The notes under the pieces: model-generated
The model's input: only the letters and a program-made list of their open reading frames with translations
Told to the model about the DNA's origin: nothing
Databases searched by the model: none
Program-made: the position numbers and the translations under genes
In this document: positions 50,901 to 61,817 of the stretch, piece by piece
Layout: each line of letters opens with the position of its first letter
Numbering within the stretch: position 1 is the stretch's first letter
Assembly: GCA_949825025.1 (NCBI GenBank)
Contig: OX463781.1
Location: 40,127,150-40,191,149 of the forward strand
Origin: Siphlonurus alternatus
Lineage: Eukaryota; Arthropoda; Insecta; Ephemeroptera; Siphlonuridae
Direction of reading: 5' to 3'
Length of the DNA: 64,000 nt

Positions 50901-53900
50901 AAAATTTATATCCCCGAAACACGGTAAACGGAGAAAATACCCTTTGATAAAATACCCTCAGATATAATACCCAGACAAAATACCCTAGGACAAAATACCC
51001 TCAGACAATTTACCCTAGGACAAAATACCCTTGGATAATTTACCCTAGGACGAAATACCCTAGGACAATTAACCCTAGGACAAAATACCCTTGGACAAAA
51101 TACCCTGGGATAAAATACCCTTGGACAAAATTCCCTTGGATAATTTACCCTAGGACAAAATACCCTTGGACAATTAACCCTAGGACAAAATACCCTTGGA
51201 CAAAATACCCTAGGACAAAATACCCTTGTACAAAATACCCTCAGATAAATTACCCTCAGACAAAATACCCATGGACAAAATACCCTTGGACGAAATACCC
51301 TCGGACAAAATACCCTTAGACGAAACACTCTTGGACAGAATACCCTCAGGCAATTTACCATATATTATAATATATAACAGCATCTTAGGTATTTCGTAGA
51401 ATGATAAAAATTATACCTACATCATGCAAACATTTTGCACACATGTATTGTATATACACTGTACAGTACAGTATTAATATTATTATTATTAAAGGGACGG
51501 TACAATAATTTTCGAATCACGGATAAAATACCCTTTGATAAAATACCCTCGGATATAATACCCAGACAAAATACCCTAGGACAAAATACCCTTGGACAAA
51601 ATACCCTCGGACAATTAACCCTTGGACAAAATACCCTTAGACAATTAACCCTTGGACAAAATACCCTTAGACAATTAACCCTTGGACAAAATACCCTCGG
51701 ACAAAATACCCTGGGATAAAATACCCTTGGACAAAATACCCTTGGACAAAATACCCTTAGACAAAATACCCTTGGACAAAATACCCTAGGACAAAATACC
51801 CTCAGACAAAATACCCTTGGACGAAATACCCTTGGACGAAATACCCTTGGACAAAATACCCTTAGACAAAATACCCTCGGATAAAATACCCATCACTTTG
51901 AGGTTGGGAAAAATTTCAGTTTCAATTCAGGGCGAGAAATTCACATTTTTGAAAATACTGGAATATTTCATTTGCAATACATTCATAAACTAGCCCATTC
52001 AAAGAATAATCATCGTTTTGAATAATATATAATAGATATATGAATCTCAATTCCAAAACGCTTGGGTAAAAATGCATGTCCCCACTCGTGTTCAGTTCGT
52101 TCATATATAGCCGTCTCACTCAAATATCTTTTAATATACTATACACATCAATGCTCGTTTTTTCCTAACGGGGCCGGCTCCGTAGTCTGGTCTTTTTGTC
52201 AAAATTATATAACTAAAAGTTCGGTAAGAAAGAAGTATATGATTTTTTTCCCCGGTGTCTCAATATTTTTAAGTCACTAATATGCATTAAGAAGTTATAA
52301 AGGCTTTTTAACACAACTAAATACTTTTTAAGATAATTTTATTATGTACCATGTGTACATGTAATTCTATATCTTCAAAAATATAAAATTTCTTCTCATC
52401 ATTAAAAATGTGAATTAAATATAATTTTTTCTGGTAAATAATGATTTTGTACAATAAAATAACAAATAAATAACTGAAATAGCAATACGTATTTTACTAT
52501 CATGCTTTGTGCTGGTTGTTACCCGTGACAACATAAATTTTAAAACCATTATGAACATTTAATTTTATAGCTGGTTTCCATGATAGTCCAGGAGTGAAAT
52601 GCAAAAGTATATGGAGAAGGTGGAAAAAATTAGTTGCTAACGGAAACTTCGCCCATATGTTCCTATGACCTATATCAACCCACAAAAAAAAGTCCCGTCA
52701 AGTCACCCCTGGCCTTCATGGTGAAACCCGGGTTTGTCCCGGATTTCAAAAAACATTTTTTATCTCAACAACTACTTGTCGCACATGAATGCAAAAGGTA
52801 TCATAGCAAAGCTTAGCAACTGCACAATACAGAAAAAAATACTTTAACTTGCCTAATTGATTTCATCATGCAAATAATTAGCAATTAATGAGTTTAAATC
52901 GATCAATCAAGATTTTGAAAGTAAACTACGCCGAAAATATGCAATATACCCGTTTTGAGTTTATTAGTAATAATTGTGTTCATTTAATAACGAACCGAAA
53001 TCTTTTTATTTTACATCTCTAGCACTGATAGATCGTGAGATAGTAGGAAGAGAAGCGCGAAAAACAGGGGTGGGCGGGCATCATTACAATGGGTATAGCA
53101 GGTATACCGCCGCCTTTCTCCATACAAAATGCAGTGCAGCGCCGCCGCACTCGTCCATATTCGAGTTTCACTCATCCCCTGCTGTACTCTAGACAACACA
53201 ATCGTAAATATACCTAAATCATAAATATGTAATTCTGAGGTGCGAAGGAGAGGGGGAGGGGAGGTAATTATATCTTATAGGCTGCAGTACGTATTATTCA
53301 TATTTATGATCAGTAGGCAGCTTGTATCACTGTAACCACTGTTTTGTCGAATTATGTTAACTTGTGATTTATTTCCTGCTTATTTATGTCATGACAGTAT
53401 TTTTTTAAGTAACTCTTTATTTTCTTAACATATACACACTAAACTTTTAGATACTTAGTCCAAGTACAATTTTTGTACTTTTTTTGACTCTGTTTAATCA
53501 CTACATATTTTGTACTTGGATAAAGTACTTAATTCAGCTTTTACAAAAAAAGTACTGAAAAGAAGTTTCAGTACAAAAAATGTACTTTTATTGACTCCAT
53601 TTAATCACATCTTTTTTCCAAAAAAAAGTACTGACTTCATTAATGTACTGAAAGAACATGTAACGCTAAAACGTAATGCATTATTTCTTGAATTTATATC
53701 TGACGCTTGTCAATAAATGCATATTGTCTTTATTTTACCTGCTGTATGTATTATTACATATTAGATGTATTTAATAATAGTTCAGAAAAAAATAACATAT
53801 TATAATGATTTAGCTCACAAGGATAAAATAACAGTGATATTTTATTATATTATTTATTAATTAATACCTTACGATTAAAAAAATTAAATAAAATTGAATG

Positions 53901-56900
53901 GCAATGCATCAAAAGTCAAAATTTAGTTAACAAGTAATTATATATTATATGATGCATAGTAATATTGACTGCAGAAGAAGAAATTTTTTCACATATTTTA
54001 AAGCTTACTGTTCTCGCAAAATTTGATCGATTTCGATTGAAACTAAACAATCCACATTACAAACGTATATTCATATTTGAGATTCTCTATATAAAACATC
54101 CCTAACGGTTAAGATTACTATAATTAATCGCTAATTACTAGCAGTCACTGATTGCACGGTCTCGTGGTCGGTCAACATATGTTTTGAACTTCCGGTTTTT
54201 TACGCCACTGTGGCAACTCATTGAACTTAAATTTCAGTACTTTTATTAAAAAAATGTACTGAATTTGTTTTGTACTTAAAAAAAATGTACTTAATTTGTT
54301 TTGTACTTAAAAAAAATGTACCAAATTTGTTTTGTAATTAAAATAAGTACATTAATTTTTTAATTACTTCAAACACAGTGCAATTTCAAGAAAGTACTTA
54401 AATTAAGTACTTTTTTAAAGTAATGAAAACCCATTCAGTATCTAATATTTAAGTGTGTATTAATTAAGGTTATAATATATATTAAATTTTATTCAAACAG
54501 TTTTTCACATATTTTGTAGTAATAAAATTACGTCACCGCTTGTATTACTTTTTTTTTAAATAAAATGTATCATGGTACTTATATTCAATGATTTTAAAGG
54601 AGCATCTATCAATTAGCATTTTATTAAATACATGGAAGTAAAATTATTATTATAAATATGTGCAATATGTGTTTCACAATGTTATAATACGTGGTAATTT
54701 GGTGTACAGTATATTATCAACTAATAAGTAATACTACACTATACCATATACAAGAGCATGTTTATAATATTTCAATATGACAGCAATTTTATTTTATTTA
54801 CTTTTTATTATTTCATTTTTTATAAAGGTATAATGTAATACAAAATCATCCCATTTCAAATACATATTTGAAAAGCATATGGTTTGCTTTCAGTAAATTT
54901 CATTAGCTCCACACTGTCCGGGTAATGATAGTCCTGCCAAAATATTTAAGAAGTCCAGATATTAGAAATAATAGATGGCTAAGTCTTGCATATCTATATG
55001 AGAAAAAGGAATAACGTTACAGGTACGTGATACGTGCATGTTAATATTTTCATTACATTACAATATATGAGACAACAAGTGTGCAGAATTAGTTACTTAC
55101 CGTTAGTCGTACAAAACATGGTTTGAAATTACCAATGTCCTCCCGATTTACATTAATATTTATAGCAATTATATATAGAAAAATGTTGTAAACTATAGTC
55201 ATATATAGTAAATTTTATTAAATTAATAGTTTCAATAATTTAGTATATTAATAAAGTATGCAATTAATGACATGACGACAACAGAAAATAAGGAAATAAT
55301 AATACTCGAGTGCAGTTCATTTATTTCCTATTATGTCTATTTTCATTATACCGCCTATTGTATTATTTTATTATCATGATCATTTTCAAATAAGTGTAAT
55401 GCTTTTTTTAGTTAATTTCCCTATTAACAAAGAATTGTCTTGCGATACTTAAAAATACAAGTTGTGTTATTATATACTATATAATTATATCATTACCCTA
55501 ATTATATTTACGTATTATTGCACATCACTGTTATAAATTTAATTTGAGGTGTGAATTTGATTATAATATATTTATAAACATGATGTGATGTATCACAATA
55601 TCAAGTAGCAGTGAGATCACGTCGGATCTCACTCCCCAGAATTAGGTATATATTTAATTTATGATTGTGTTGTCTAGAGTACAGGGGATGAGTGAAACTC
55701 GAATATGAACAACGAGCGCGGCGGCGCTGCACTGCATTTTGTATGGAGAAAGGCGGCGGTATACCTGCTATACCCATTGTAATGATGCCCGCCCACCCCT
55801 GTTTTTCGCGCTTCTCTTCCTACTATCTCACGATCTATCAGTGCTAGAGATGTAAAATAAAAAGATTTCGGTTCGTTATTAAATGAACACAATTATTACT
55901 AATAAACTCAAAACGGGTATATTGCATATTTTCGGCGTAGTTTACTTTCAAAATCTTGATTGATCGATTTAAACTCATTAATTGCTAATTATTTGCATGA
56001 TGAAATCAATTAGACAAGTTAAAGTATTTTTTTCTGTATTGTGCAGTTGCTAAGCTTTGCTATGATACCTTTTGCATTCATGTGCGACAAGTAGTTGTTA
56101 AGATAAAAAATGTTTTTTGAAATCCGGGACAAACTCGGGTTTCACCATGAAGGCCAGGGGTGACTTGACGGGACTTTTTTTTGTGGGTTGATATAGGTCA
56201 TAGGAACATATGGGCGAAGTTTCCGTTAGCAACTAATTTTTTCCACCTAATTTCAAATCAATCCTGGACTATGAGTAAGTTTATAGAACATTCTACTGCA
56301 AAAAGCAATGTATCTCTTGTCGACCTTACAATGTAACATTATGTTAATACGTAAAAAATTGGGTGGGGAAGCAATGTTTTCTTCTATTCATGAGGTGACG
56401 ATTTTTTATTCTTACTTTTTGTTTTGTTTTTGCTCTTTATTAAAAAATAATGAAAAAAATGCATTCATACATTCATTGTAAAATAATTATACCATAATAA
56501 TTATGCGATGTTTTATTTAGTCTCCCCTGTTCATTTACATTTACTTATTTCCCCCCCCCCAAGTCCTTTTTGCCTGGGTTGGCTCAAATTTATTGCACCC
56601 AAATTAACCTACATTAAGGGTAAGATAACACGAACAATCGATTGTTGTAGTCCCATTTGATTAACATGTAAACCTTAGCAACCTCATAATGATTCTGAAT
56701 GTTTTTTGAGAGACAGTTCTTGGCACCAAAAATATATGGAAAATATTTCAAAACAATCGGACGATCCAATTTTTTAAAATTATTTTCTTAGTTTAGGTCT
56801 CCATGGGAAAGCCCTATACTAAAAATTTAAAAAATTCGTTTAAAAAAATTGGATCGTCCGATTGTTTTGAAATTTTTTCCATATGTTTTTGGTGCCAAAA

Positions 56901-59900
56901 ACTGTCTCTCAAAAAAAAATTCAGAATTATTATGAGGTTGCTAAGATTTACATGTTAATCAAATGGGACTACAACAATCGATTCTTCGTGTTATCTTACC
57001 CTTAAAAAAATAACATGATAAATAATAAAATAATTAAAAGGTGATAAATATTTAATTATTATACTCTACAACTAAACGTATATAAAAAAATAAATTATGC
57101 TGTGAAAGTATCATGTGCAGGATTCAGTGAAATTTATTTTACCTTTTTCATGGGCAATTCGCAATAACATATTATAAATTATAGAAATTATAATCATAAA
57201 TTTATGATTATAATTATTGGTACTGTTGAAATCCGAAATAACATATATTTTTAATTTTGGTTGGTTGGTTGGTATTTTGGGGCAATTGACACATTATATT
57301 TTTAATTTTATTATATCAATAGGAAACTTTTTATGCAACATGAAAATTATTGTACCCTGTCCCTTTAATAATAATAATATTAATACTGTACTGTACAGTG
57401 TATATACAATACATGTGTGCAAAATGTTTGCATGATGTAGGTATAATTTTTATCATTCTACGAAATACCTAAGATGCTGTTATATATTATAATATATGGT
57501 AAATTGTCTGAGGGTATTCTGTCCAAGAGTGTTTCGTCTAAGGGTATTTTGTCCGAGGGTATTTCGTCCAAGGGTATTTTGTCCATGGGTATTTTATCTG
57601 AGGGTATTTTATCTGAGGGTATTTTGTCCAAGGGTATTTTGTCCTAGGGTATTTTGTCCAAGGGTATTTTGTCCAAGGGTATTTTGTCCTAGGGTTAATT
57701 GTCCAAGGGTATTTTGTCCTAGGGTAAATTATCCAAGGGTATTTTGTCCTAGGGTATTTTGTCCAAGGGTATTTTATCCCAGGGTATTTTGTCCAAGGGT
57801 ATTTTGTCCTAGGGTTAATTGTCCAAGGGTATTTTGTCCTAGGGTAAATTATCCAAGGGTATTTTGTCCTAGGGTAAATTGTCTGAGGGTATTTTGTCCT
57901 AGGGTATTTTGTCTGGGTATTTTATCTGAGGGTATTTTATCAAAGGGTATTTTCTCCGTTTACCTAATTTTCATGTTGCATAAAAAGTTTCCTATTGATA
58001 TAATAAAATTAAAAATATAATGTGTCAATTGCCCCAAAATACCAACTAACCAACCAAAATTAAAAATATGATATTTCGGATTTCAACAGTACCAATAATT
58101 ATAATCATAAATTTATGATTATAATTTCTATAATTTATAATATGTTATTGCGAATTGCCCATGAAAAAGGTCAAATAAATTTCACTGAATCCTGCGCATG
58201 ATACTTTCACAGCATAATTTATTTTTTTATACGTTTAGTTATAGAGTATAATAATTAAATATTTAGCACCTTTTAATTATTTTATTATTTATCATGTTAT
58301 TTTTTAAGGGTAAGATAACACGAAGAATCGATTGTTGTAGTCCCATTTGATTAACATGTAAATCTTAGCAACCTCATAATAATTCTGAATTTTTTTTGAG
58401 AGGCAGTTTTTGGCACCAAAAAAATATGGAAAAAATTGGAAAACAATCGGACGATCCAATTTTTTTAAACGAATTTTTTAAATTTTTAGTATAGGGCTTT
58501 CCCATGGAGACCTAAACTAATAAAATAATTTAAAAAAATTGGATCGTCCGATTGTTTTGAAATATTTTCCATATTTTTTTGGTGCCAAGAACTGTCTCTC
58601 AAAAAACATTCAGAATCATTATGAGGTTGCTAAGGTTTACATGTTAATCAAATGGGACTACAACAATCGATTGTTCGTGTTATCTTACCCTTAATGTAGG
58701 TTAATTTGGGTGCAATAAATTTGAGCCAACCCAGGCAAAAAGGACTTTGGGGGGGGGGGGGAATAAGTAAATGTAAATGAACAGGGGAGACTAAATAAAA
58801 CATCGCATAATTATTATGGTATAATTATTTTACAATGAATGTATTAATGCATTTTTTTCATTATTTTTTAATAAAGAGCAAAAACAAAACAAAAAGTAAG
58901 AATAAAAAATCGTCACCTCATGAATAGAAGAAAACATTGCTTCCCCACCCAATTTTTTACGTATTAACATAATGTTACATTATAAGGTCGACAAGAGATA
59001 CATTGCTTTTTGCAGTAGAATGTTCTATAAACTTACTCATGGAAACCAGCTATAAAATTAAATGTTCATAATGGTTTTAAAATTTATGTTGTCACGAGTA
59101 ACAATTAACCAGCACAAAGCATGATAGTAAAATACGTATTGCTATTTCAGTTATTTATTTGTTATTTTATTGTACAAAATCATTATTTACCAGAAAAAAT
59201 TATATTTAATTCACATTTTTAATGCTGAGAAGAAATTTTATATTTTTGAAGATATAGAATTACATGTACACATATGGTACATAATAAAATTATCTTAAAA
59301 AGTATTTAGTTGTGTTAAAAAGGGTATCCGGAGAACTCGGAGCGGGGGCAACTGGGAGCCGGACGGCTCGGAGCCAAACGTGTTTGCTAGGACAACTCGG
59401 AGCACGGACAACTCGGAGCGCGGACAACTCGGAGCGCGGACAACTCGGAGCGCGGACATCCTGGAGCCATGGCAGGACAACTCGGAGCGCGGACAACTCG
59501 GAGCACGGACAACTCGGAGCCATGGTAGGACAACTCGGAGCGCGGACAACTCGGAGCGCGGACAACTCGGAGCAACGTATAATATACATATTCGGATCAA
59601 TTTCAGCTATTTTCATCATAATGTCATTATCAATATTTTTCTGCATTCTTATATGCACATCAACACCTTCATCATGATGACCATTGTTTATAAACTTTGT
59701 GATTTTTTATGTTTTTATTACATGACTTCTGAATCATTGATGATTTCTTCATTAACTAACTTAATTAACTGTAATTTTGTATTATTGTTAATATTGGGCT
59801 AATGAACTGAAATATTTTTTTTTGTATAAAGTTATTGTATTCAATATTATTATGAGAAATAAATAAAGCCCTTTGTCTTCAATGAATGTTTTGTATTATT

Positions 59901-61817
59901 TAATTTCAAATATTAGATACACAAGGAACTTTAAAACGACGAATGAGGTGGATAATTAAGTGGATAAATTAAGTAGAAAAATATAATTATAAATGGTTGC
60001 TATAGAATATTTTATGTGCATATAAGAATGCAGAAAAATATTGATAATGACATTATGATGAAAATAGCTGAAATTGATCCGAATATGTATATTATACGTT
60101 GCTCCGAGTTGTCCGCGCTCCGAGTTGTCCGCGCTCCGAGTTGTCCTGCCATGGCTCCGAGTTGTCCGTGCTCCGAGTTGTCCGCGCTCCGAGTTGTCCT
60201 GCCATGGCTCCAGGATGTCCGCGCTCCGAGTTGTCCGCGCTCCGAGTTGTCCGCGCTCCAAGTTGTCCGCGCTCCGAGTTGTCCTAGCAAACACGTTTGG
60301 CTCCGAGCCGTCCGGCTCCCAGTTGCCCCCGCTCCGAGTTGTCCGGGAATCGTTAAAAAGCCTTTATAACTTCTTAATGCATATTAGTGACTTAAAAATA
60401 TTGAGACACCGGGGGAAAAAATCATATACTTCTTTCTTACCGAACTTTTAGTTATATAATTTTGACAAAAAGACCAGACTACGGAGCCGGCCCCGTTAGG
60501 AAAAAACGAGCATTGATGTGTATAGTATGTTAAAAAATATTTGAGTGAGACGGCTATATATGAACGAACTGAACACGACGAGTGGGGACATGCATTTTTA
60601 CCCAAGCGTTTTGGAATTGAGATTCATATATCTATTATATATTATTCAAAACGATGATTATTCTTTGAATGAGCTAGTTTATGAATGTATTGCAAATGAA
60701 ATATTCCAGTATTTTCAAAAATGTGAATTTCTCGCCCTGATCGAATTGAAACTGAAATTTTTCCCAACCTCAAAGTGATGGGTATCTTATCCGAGGGTAT
60801 TTCGTCTAAGGGTATTTTGTCCAAGGGTATTTCGTCTAAGGGTATTTTGTCCAAGGGTATTTCGTCCAAGGGTATTTTGTCCAAGGGTATTTTATCTGTG
60901 GGTAAATTGTCCAAGGGTATTTTGTCCAAGGGTATTTTATCCCAGGGTATTTTGTCCAAGGGTTAATTGTCTAAGGGTATTTTGTCCAAGGGTTAATTGT
61001 CTAAGGGTATTTTGTCCAAGGGTTAATTGTCCGAGGGTATTTTGTCCAAGGGTATTTTGTCCTAGGGTATTTTGTCTGGGTATTTTATCAAAGGGTATTT
61101 TATCCGTGATTCCCGAAACACATCGTTAATACATCTTTAATTTATTTAAAATCGGTCTACAGTATTATGATTATCTAAGTATGGTATAATTCTACTATGA
61201 GAATTATATTATGTAGTATTCATTATTAAGTTATTTATGTTTTTGTATACGCCCCCCAAATCCCCCAGTGAACTGTTCTCAATCTTATTTATCTTCAAGA
61301 ACCCCCCCCCCCCCCTTGGACAAATCCTGGCTACACGCCACTGTAAAAAGGAGGAGAGGTGTCCATCCTGAATGAGGTTTTCTAAGGTTCCCTCAGTCTC
61401 ACCTTAGCAAATGTTGGTAGTTGGTACGCGTATATAACAAGGCGTGGTCACCATTCTTTCCCTACCATATTCCGATCCATTACCCTGCCACGAGCTGTAA
61501 GTTCATAGAGGTGTATCCTTGTAAAAATATATAAATTTAAAAATAAATGTTATTCTTATGAGTTTTGTCAATTGATCCGAATTGATCTAATCATATATTC
61601 GTATTATAGACTGACAAACAAAATGTTGCAGAACGCCACAGTGAACGTGTACCTGAGCAAGGGTGTACCTCCCGGAAAATTGGTCCTCGGCTTCCCAGGG
61701 TTCGGTCGCTCCTATACCCTCGCCTACGAGAATGATCACACAATTGGCGCACCCAGTCTGGGACCTGGGGACAGTGGACCATACACCCTTACTCCAGGGG
61801 TCATGAGCTACAACGAG
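44163..61817 (+). CDS. Secreted GH18 chitinase-like protein, paralogue B, catalytic Glu replaced by Leu; 3' end outside window
   Basis: Exons are 44163-44211, 45297-45494, 46995-47095, 48013-48132, 48651-48778, 49628-49733 and 61632-61817, in frame (296 codons so far); two more exons are expected by comparison with gene A. Residues 1 to about 17 (MKSLAAVSILLAVFAA) are a signal peptide. Barrel motifs are VVICQYASWAVYR, LCTHGVYVTAGL, KAILALGGWS, FDGLEVDWLYP (Leu at 148 for the catalytic Glu), MMMIGYDYEGSWNPW and FPGFGRSYTLA. Five of the seven exons match gene A exactly in length, so this is a tandem duplicate. Intron 6 is 11.9 kb, swollen by nested transposons. The frame is intact, so there is no sign of a pseudogene. 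Confidence 0.92.
44244..44385. mobile_element. Palindromic MITE (142 bp)
   Basis: TATCGTCACCTCAGAATACA is mirrored by TATATTCTGAGGCGACGATA. It is in intron 1 of GH18 gene B. Confidence 0.65.
45297..45494 (+). CDS. GH18 gene B exon 2: first barrel strand
   Basis: It contains GGVVICQYASWAVYR and YLCTHGVYVTAGL. The open frame extends upstream with ATG codons, but CTGTAG at 45291-45296 and the 198-nt match to gene A fix the exon start. Confidence 0.93.
45790..46950 (+). mobile_element. LINE 3' fragment split by a TTAA-flanked element
   Basis: The frame from 45816 reads MYILNCAMFKKKYPDLYMHN then LHSYNTRNRNK, close to the LINE at 30745. The 3' part resumes after 46706 (AATAAATTGAAAACCATTCT) and ends with an AATTGAATTGAA tail near 46950. 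Confidence 0.65.
46034..46702. mobile_element. TTAA-flanked TIR element (669 bp) inside the LINE
   Basis: TTAA at 46030-46033 and 46703-46706 borders termini CGATTATTGTCAC and, inverted, GGATTATTGTCAC. The flanking LINE sequence is continuous once it is removed. The interior is non-coding. Confidence 0.65.
46995..47095 (+). CDS. GH18 gene B exon 3
   Basis: It reads GGYRKFTNLKQTNPNFKAIL then ALGGWS. It is 101 nt, as in gene A. Confidence 0.93.
47531..47988. repeat. Compound (TTTA)n/(TTTG)n array
   Basis: TTTA, then TTTG with a few GCTTGCTTG, then TTTA, TTTC-containing and TTTA blocks, about 458 bp. The phase is kept at 4 bp throughout. It ends 24 bp before an exon. Confidence 0.96.
48013..48132 (+). 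CDS. GH18 gene B exon 4: mutated catalytic motif
   Basis: It contains FDGLEVDWLYPATVNEK with Leu at the catalytic Glu position. The acceptor sits 24 bp after a 460-bp TTTA/TTTG array that serves as its pyrimidine tract region. Confidence 0.95.
48135..48355. mobile_element. MITE with CTTCCGGAAGTAG-type ends, copy 3
   Basis: ACAGTCAAATTAATTTGAAA opens it, 2 bp after exon 4 of GH18 gene B, and CTACTTCCGGAAGGAATGAT closes it. A related diverged piece follows to 48565 (ACTTCCGGCTACTTCCGGGG). Confidence 0.65.
48651..48778 (+). CDS. GH18 gene B exon 5
   Basis: It reads NNFALLLAELRNAFDVEGFE and onwards; one codon longer than in gene A. It ends in phase 2 (GA|G). Confidence 0.92.
48898..49165 (+). 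mobile_element. 5S-SINE body and tail, headless
   Basis: It matches the body of the SINE at 50527/61344: TGTGGTTCTGATAAAAAG, GGCCGTGGCCACCATCCTTT and CCGCCACGAGCTGTAAGCTC. It provides the uninterrupted reference for the split copy. Confidence 0.6.
49628..49733 (+). CDS. GH18 gene B exon 6
   Basis: It reads SLDYMMMIGYDYEGSWNPWT and onwards, and keeps the YD of the MxYD motif. It is six codons longer than gene A exon 6. The following intron holds the nested foldback complex. Confidence 0.92.
50923..51513 (+). repeat. Block W: minisatellite arm plus 160-bp unique tail
   Basis: From GGTAAACGGAGAAAATACCC to about 51350 it is a 15-bp tandem repeat (ACAAAATACCCTTGG-like), then unique DNA containing CTGTACAGTACAG. 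An inverted copy lies at 57342-57962. Open frames across it are artefacts of a repeat length divisible by three. Confidence 0.8.
53433..54459. mobile_element. TIR element in the foldback spacer
   Basis: TACACACTAAACTTTTAGAT pairs with ATCTAATATTTAAGTGTGTA. Both ends hold repeated AAGTACTT/AGTACAAAAAATGTACTT phrases. No protein is recognised. Confidence 0.5.
54460..55629. other. Remainder of foldback spacer
   Basis: AT-rich, no coding or repeat structure recognised. Confidence 0.3.
56618..57001. mobile_element. TTAA-flanked palindromic MITE in left arm of Z
   Basis: TTAA borders GGGTAAGATAACACGAACAA and its inverse. Arms of about 180 bp meet near GGTCTCCATGGGAAAGCCC. It is like the element at 35393 in termini and flanks. 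Confidence 0.7.
57490..57957 (-). repeat. 15-bp minisatellite, inverted copy in loop of Z
   Basis: Units such as AGGGTATTTTGTCCA repeat about 30 times. It is the inverse of 50923-51350. Confidence 0.9.
58308..58690. mobile_element. TTAA-flanked palindromic MITE in right arm of Z
   Basis: It is the partner copy of the element at 56618, with TTAA at 58304-58307 and 58691-58694. Confidence 0.7.
59323..60352. mobile_element. Foldback element (1,030 bp) with 16-bp minisatellite arms
   Basis: The ends GGTATCCGGAGAACTCGG and, inverted, GATTCCCGGACAACTCGG start arms of about 340 bp made largely of ACAACTCGGAGCGCGG repeats. GTTAAAAAG precedes 59323 and follows near 60352, a perfect target duplication (9 bp; 8 bp if one base is counted in the element), and the empty site is visible in the other foldback arm near 52305. 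The G+C-rich repeats contrast with the AT-rich host. Confidence 0.8.
60776..61112 (-). repeat. 15-bp minisatellite, right arm of large foldback
   Basis: Units AGGGTATTTTGTCCA with variants GGGTTAATTGTCTA, the inverse of 51514-51890. Confidence 0.9.
61632..61817 (+). CDS. GH18 gene B exon 7
   Basis: It reads NATVNVYLSKGVPPGKLVLG then FPGFGRSYTLA and the Pro/Gly-rich insertion (GDSGPYTLTPG). It is 186 nt, as in gene A, and ends NE before GTAAGA. Confidence 0.94.

Larger units (their letters stand above)
56273..59038. mobile_element. 2.77-kb hairpin insertion (block Z)
   Basis: The arms 56273-57341 and 57963-59038 are inverted copies starting GAGTAAGTTTATAGAACATT. The loop (57342-57962) is an inverted copy of block W. 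Host arm sequence (TCCTGGACTAT and ATGGAAACCAGC) resumes on either side. No long target duplication is seen. Confidence 0.65.
51514..61112. mobile_element. Large foldback element with 15-bp minisatellite arms
   Basis: The left arm (51514 to about 53245) starts GAATCACGGATAAAATACCC, has about 25 copies of a 15-bp unit, then 1.35 kb of unique sequence. The right arm is its inverse, ending ATCCGTGATTC at 61112, but is broken by insertions at 59323-60352 and 56273-59038. CCGAAACAC flanks the complex (50914-50922, 61113-61121), a 9-bp target duplication. The 2.4-kb spacer encodes no recognisable transposase. Confidence 0.7.
50749..61343 (+). mobile_element. hAT-like non-autonomous element with 8-bp target duplication, carrying the foldback complex
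   Basis: The ends are CAGGGGCGTATAGAC and CTACACGCCACTG, inverted relatives of the usual hAT terminus, and TAAAAAGG flanks both sides (50741-50748, 61344-61351). Only about 0.4 kb belongs to this element (to about 50922 and from about 61113). A second copy starts at 63251 and shows the uninterrupted internal site CCCCGAAACACATCGG. Confidence 0.7.
50527..61530 (+). mobile_element. 5S-headed SINE split by the nested transposon complex
   Basis: The left piece (50527-50748) holds GTTCTCGTTAGATCACCGAA then GTCAAGC and CTTGGATGGGTGACCG. The right piece (61344 to about 61530) continues the body to CCACGAGCTGTAAGTTCATA. The junction repeats TAAAAAGG on both sides of the insertion. The headless copy at 48898 shows the two pieces joined. 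Confidence 0.7.

Noticed and set aside
50906..51361. 151-codon minus-strand frame of repeated PRVFC units, and its twin at 57496-58020
   Set aside because: The 15-bp minisatellite is a multiple of three, so several frames stay open; composition and inverted duplication fit repeat DNA and not protein.
50923..51890. CRISPR-like array
   Set aside because: The units are contiguous 15-mers with no spacers, in a eukaryotic genome.
52974..53192. 72-codon frame duplicated in inverted form at 55674-55892
   Set aside because: The two copies are the same foldback arm sequence; the ends of the frames diverge and no family is recognised, so duplication does not argue for coding.
59290..60451. Overlapping 90-140-codon frames on both strands with SELSALRVVRAPSCP-type repeats
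   Set aside because: They are readings of the 16-bp minisatellite in the foldback arms, present on both strands and mirrored.
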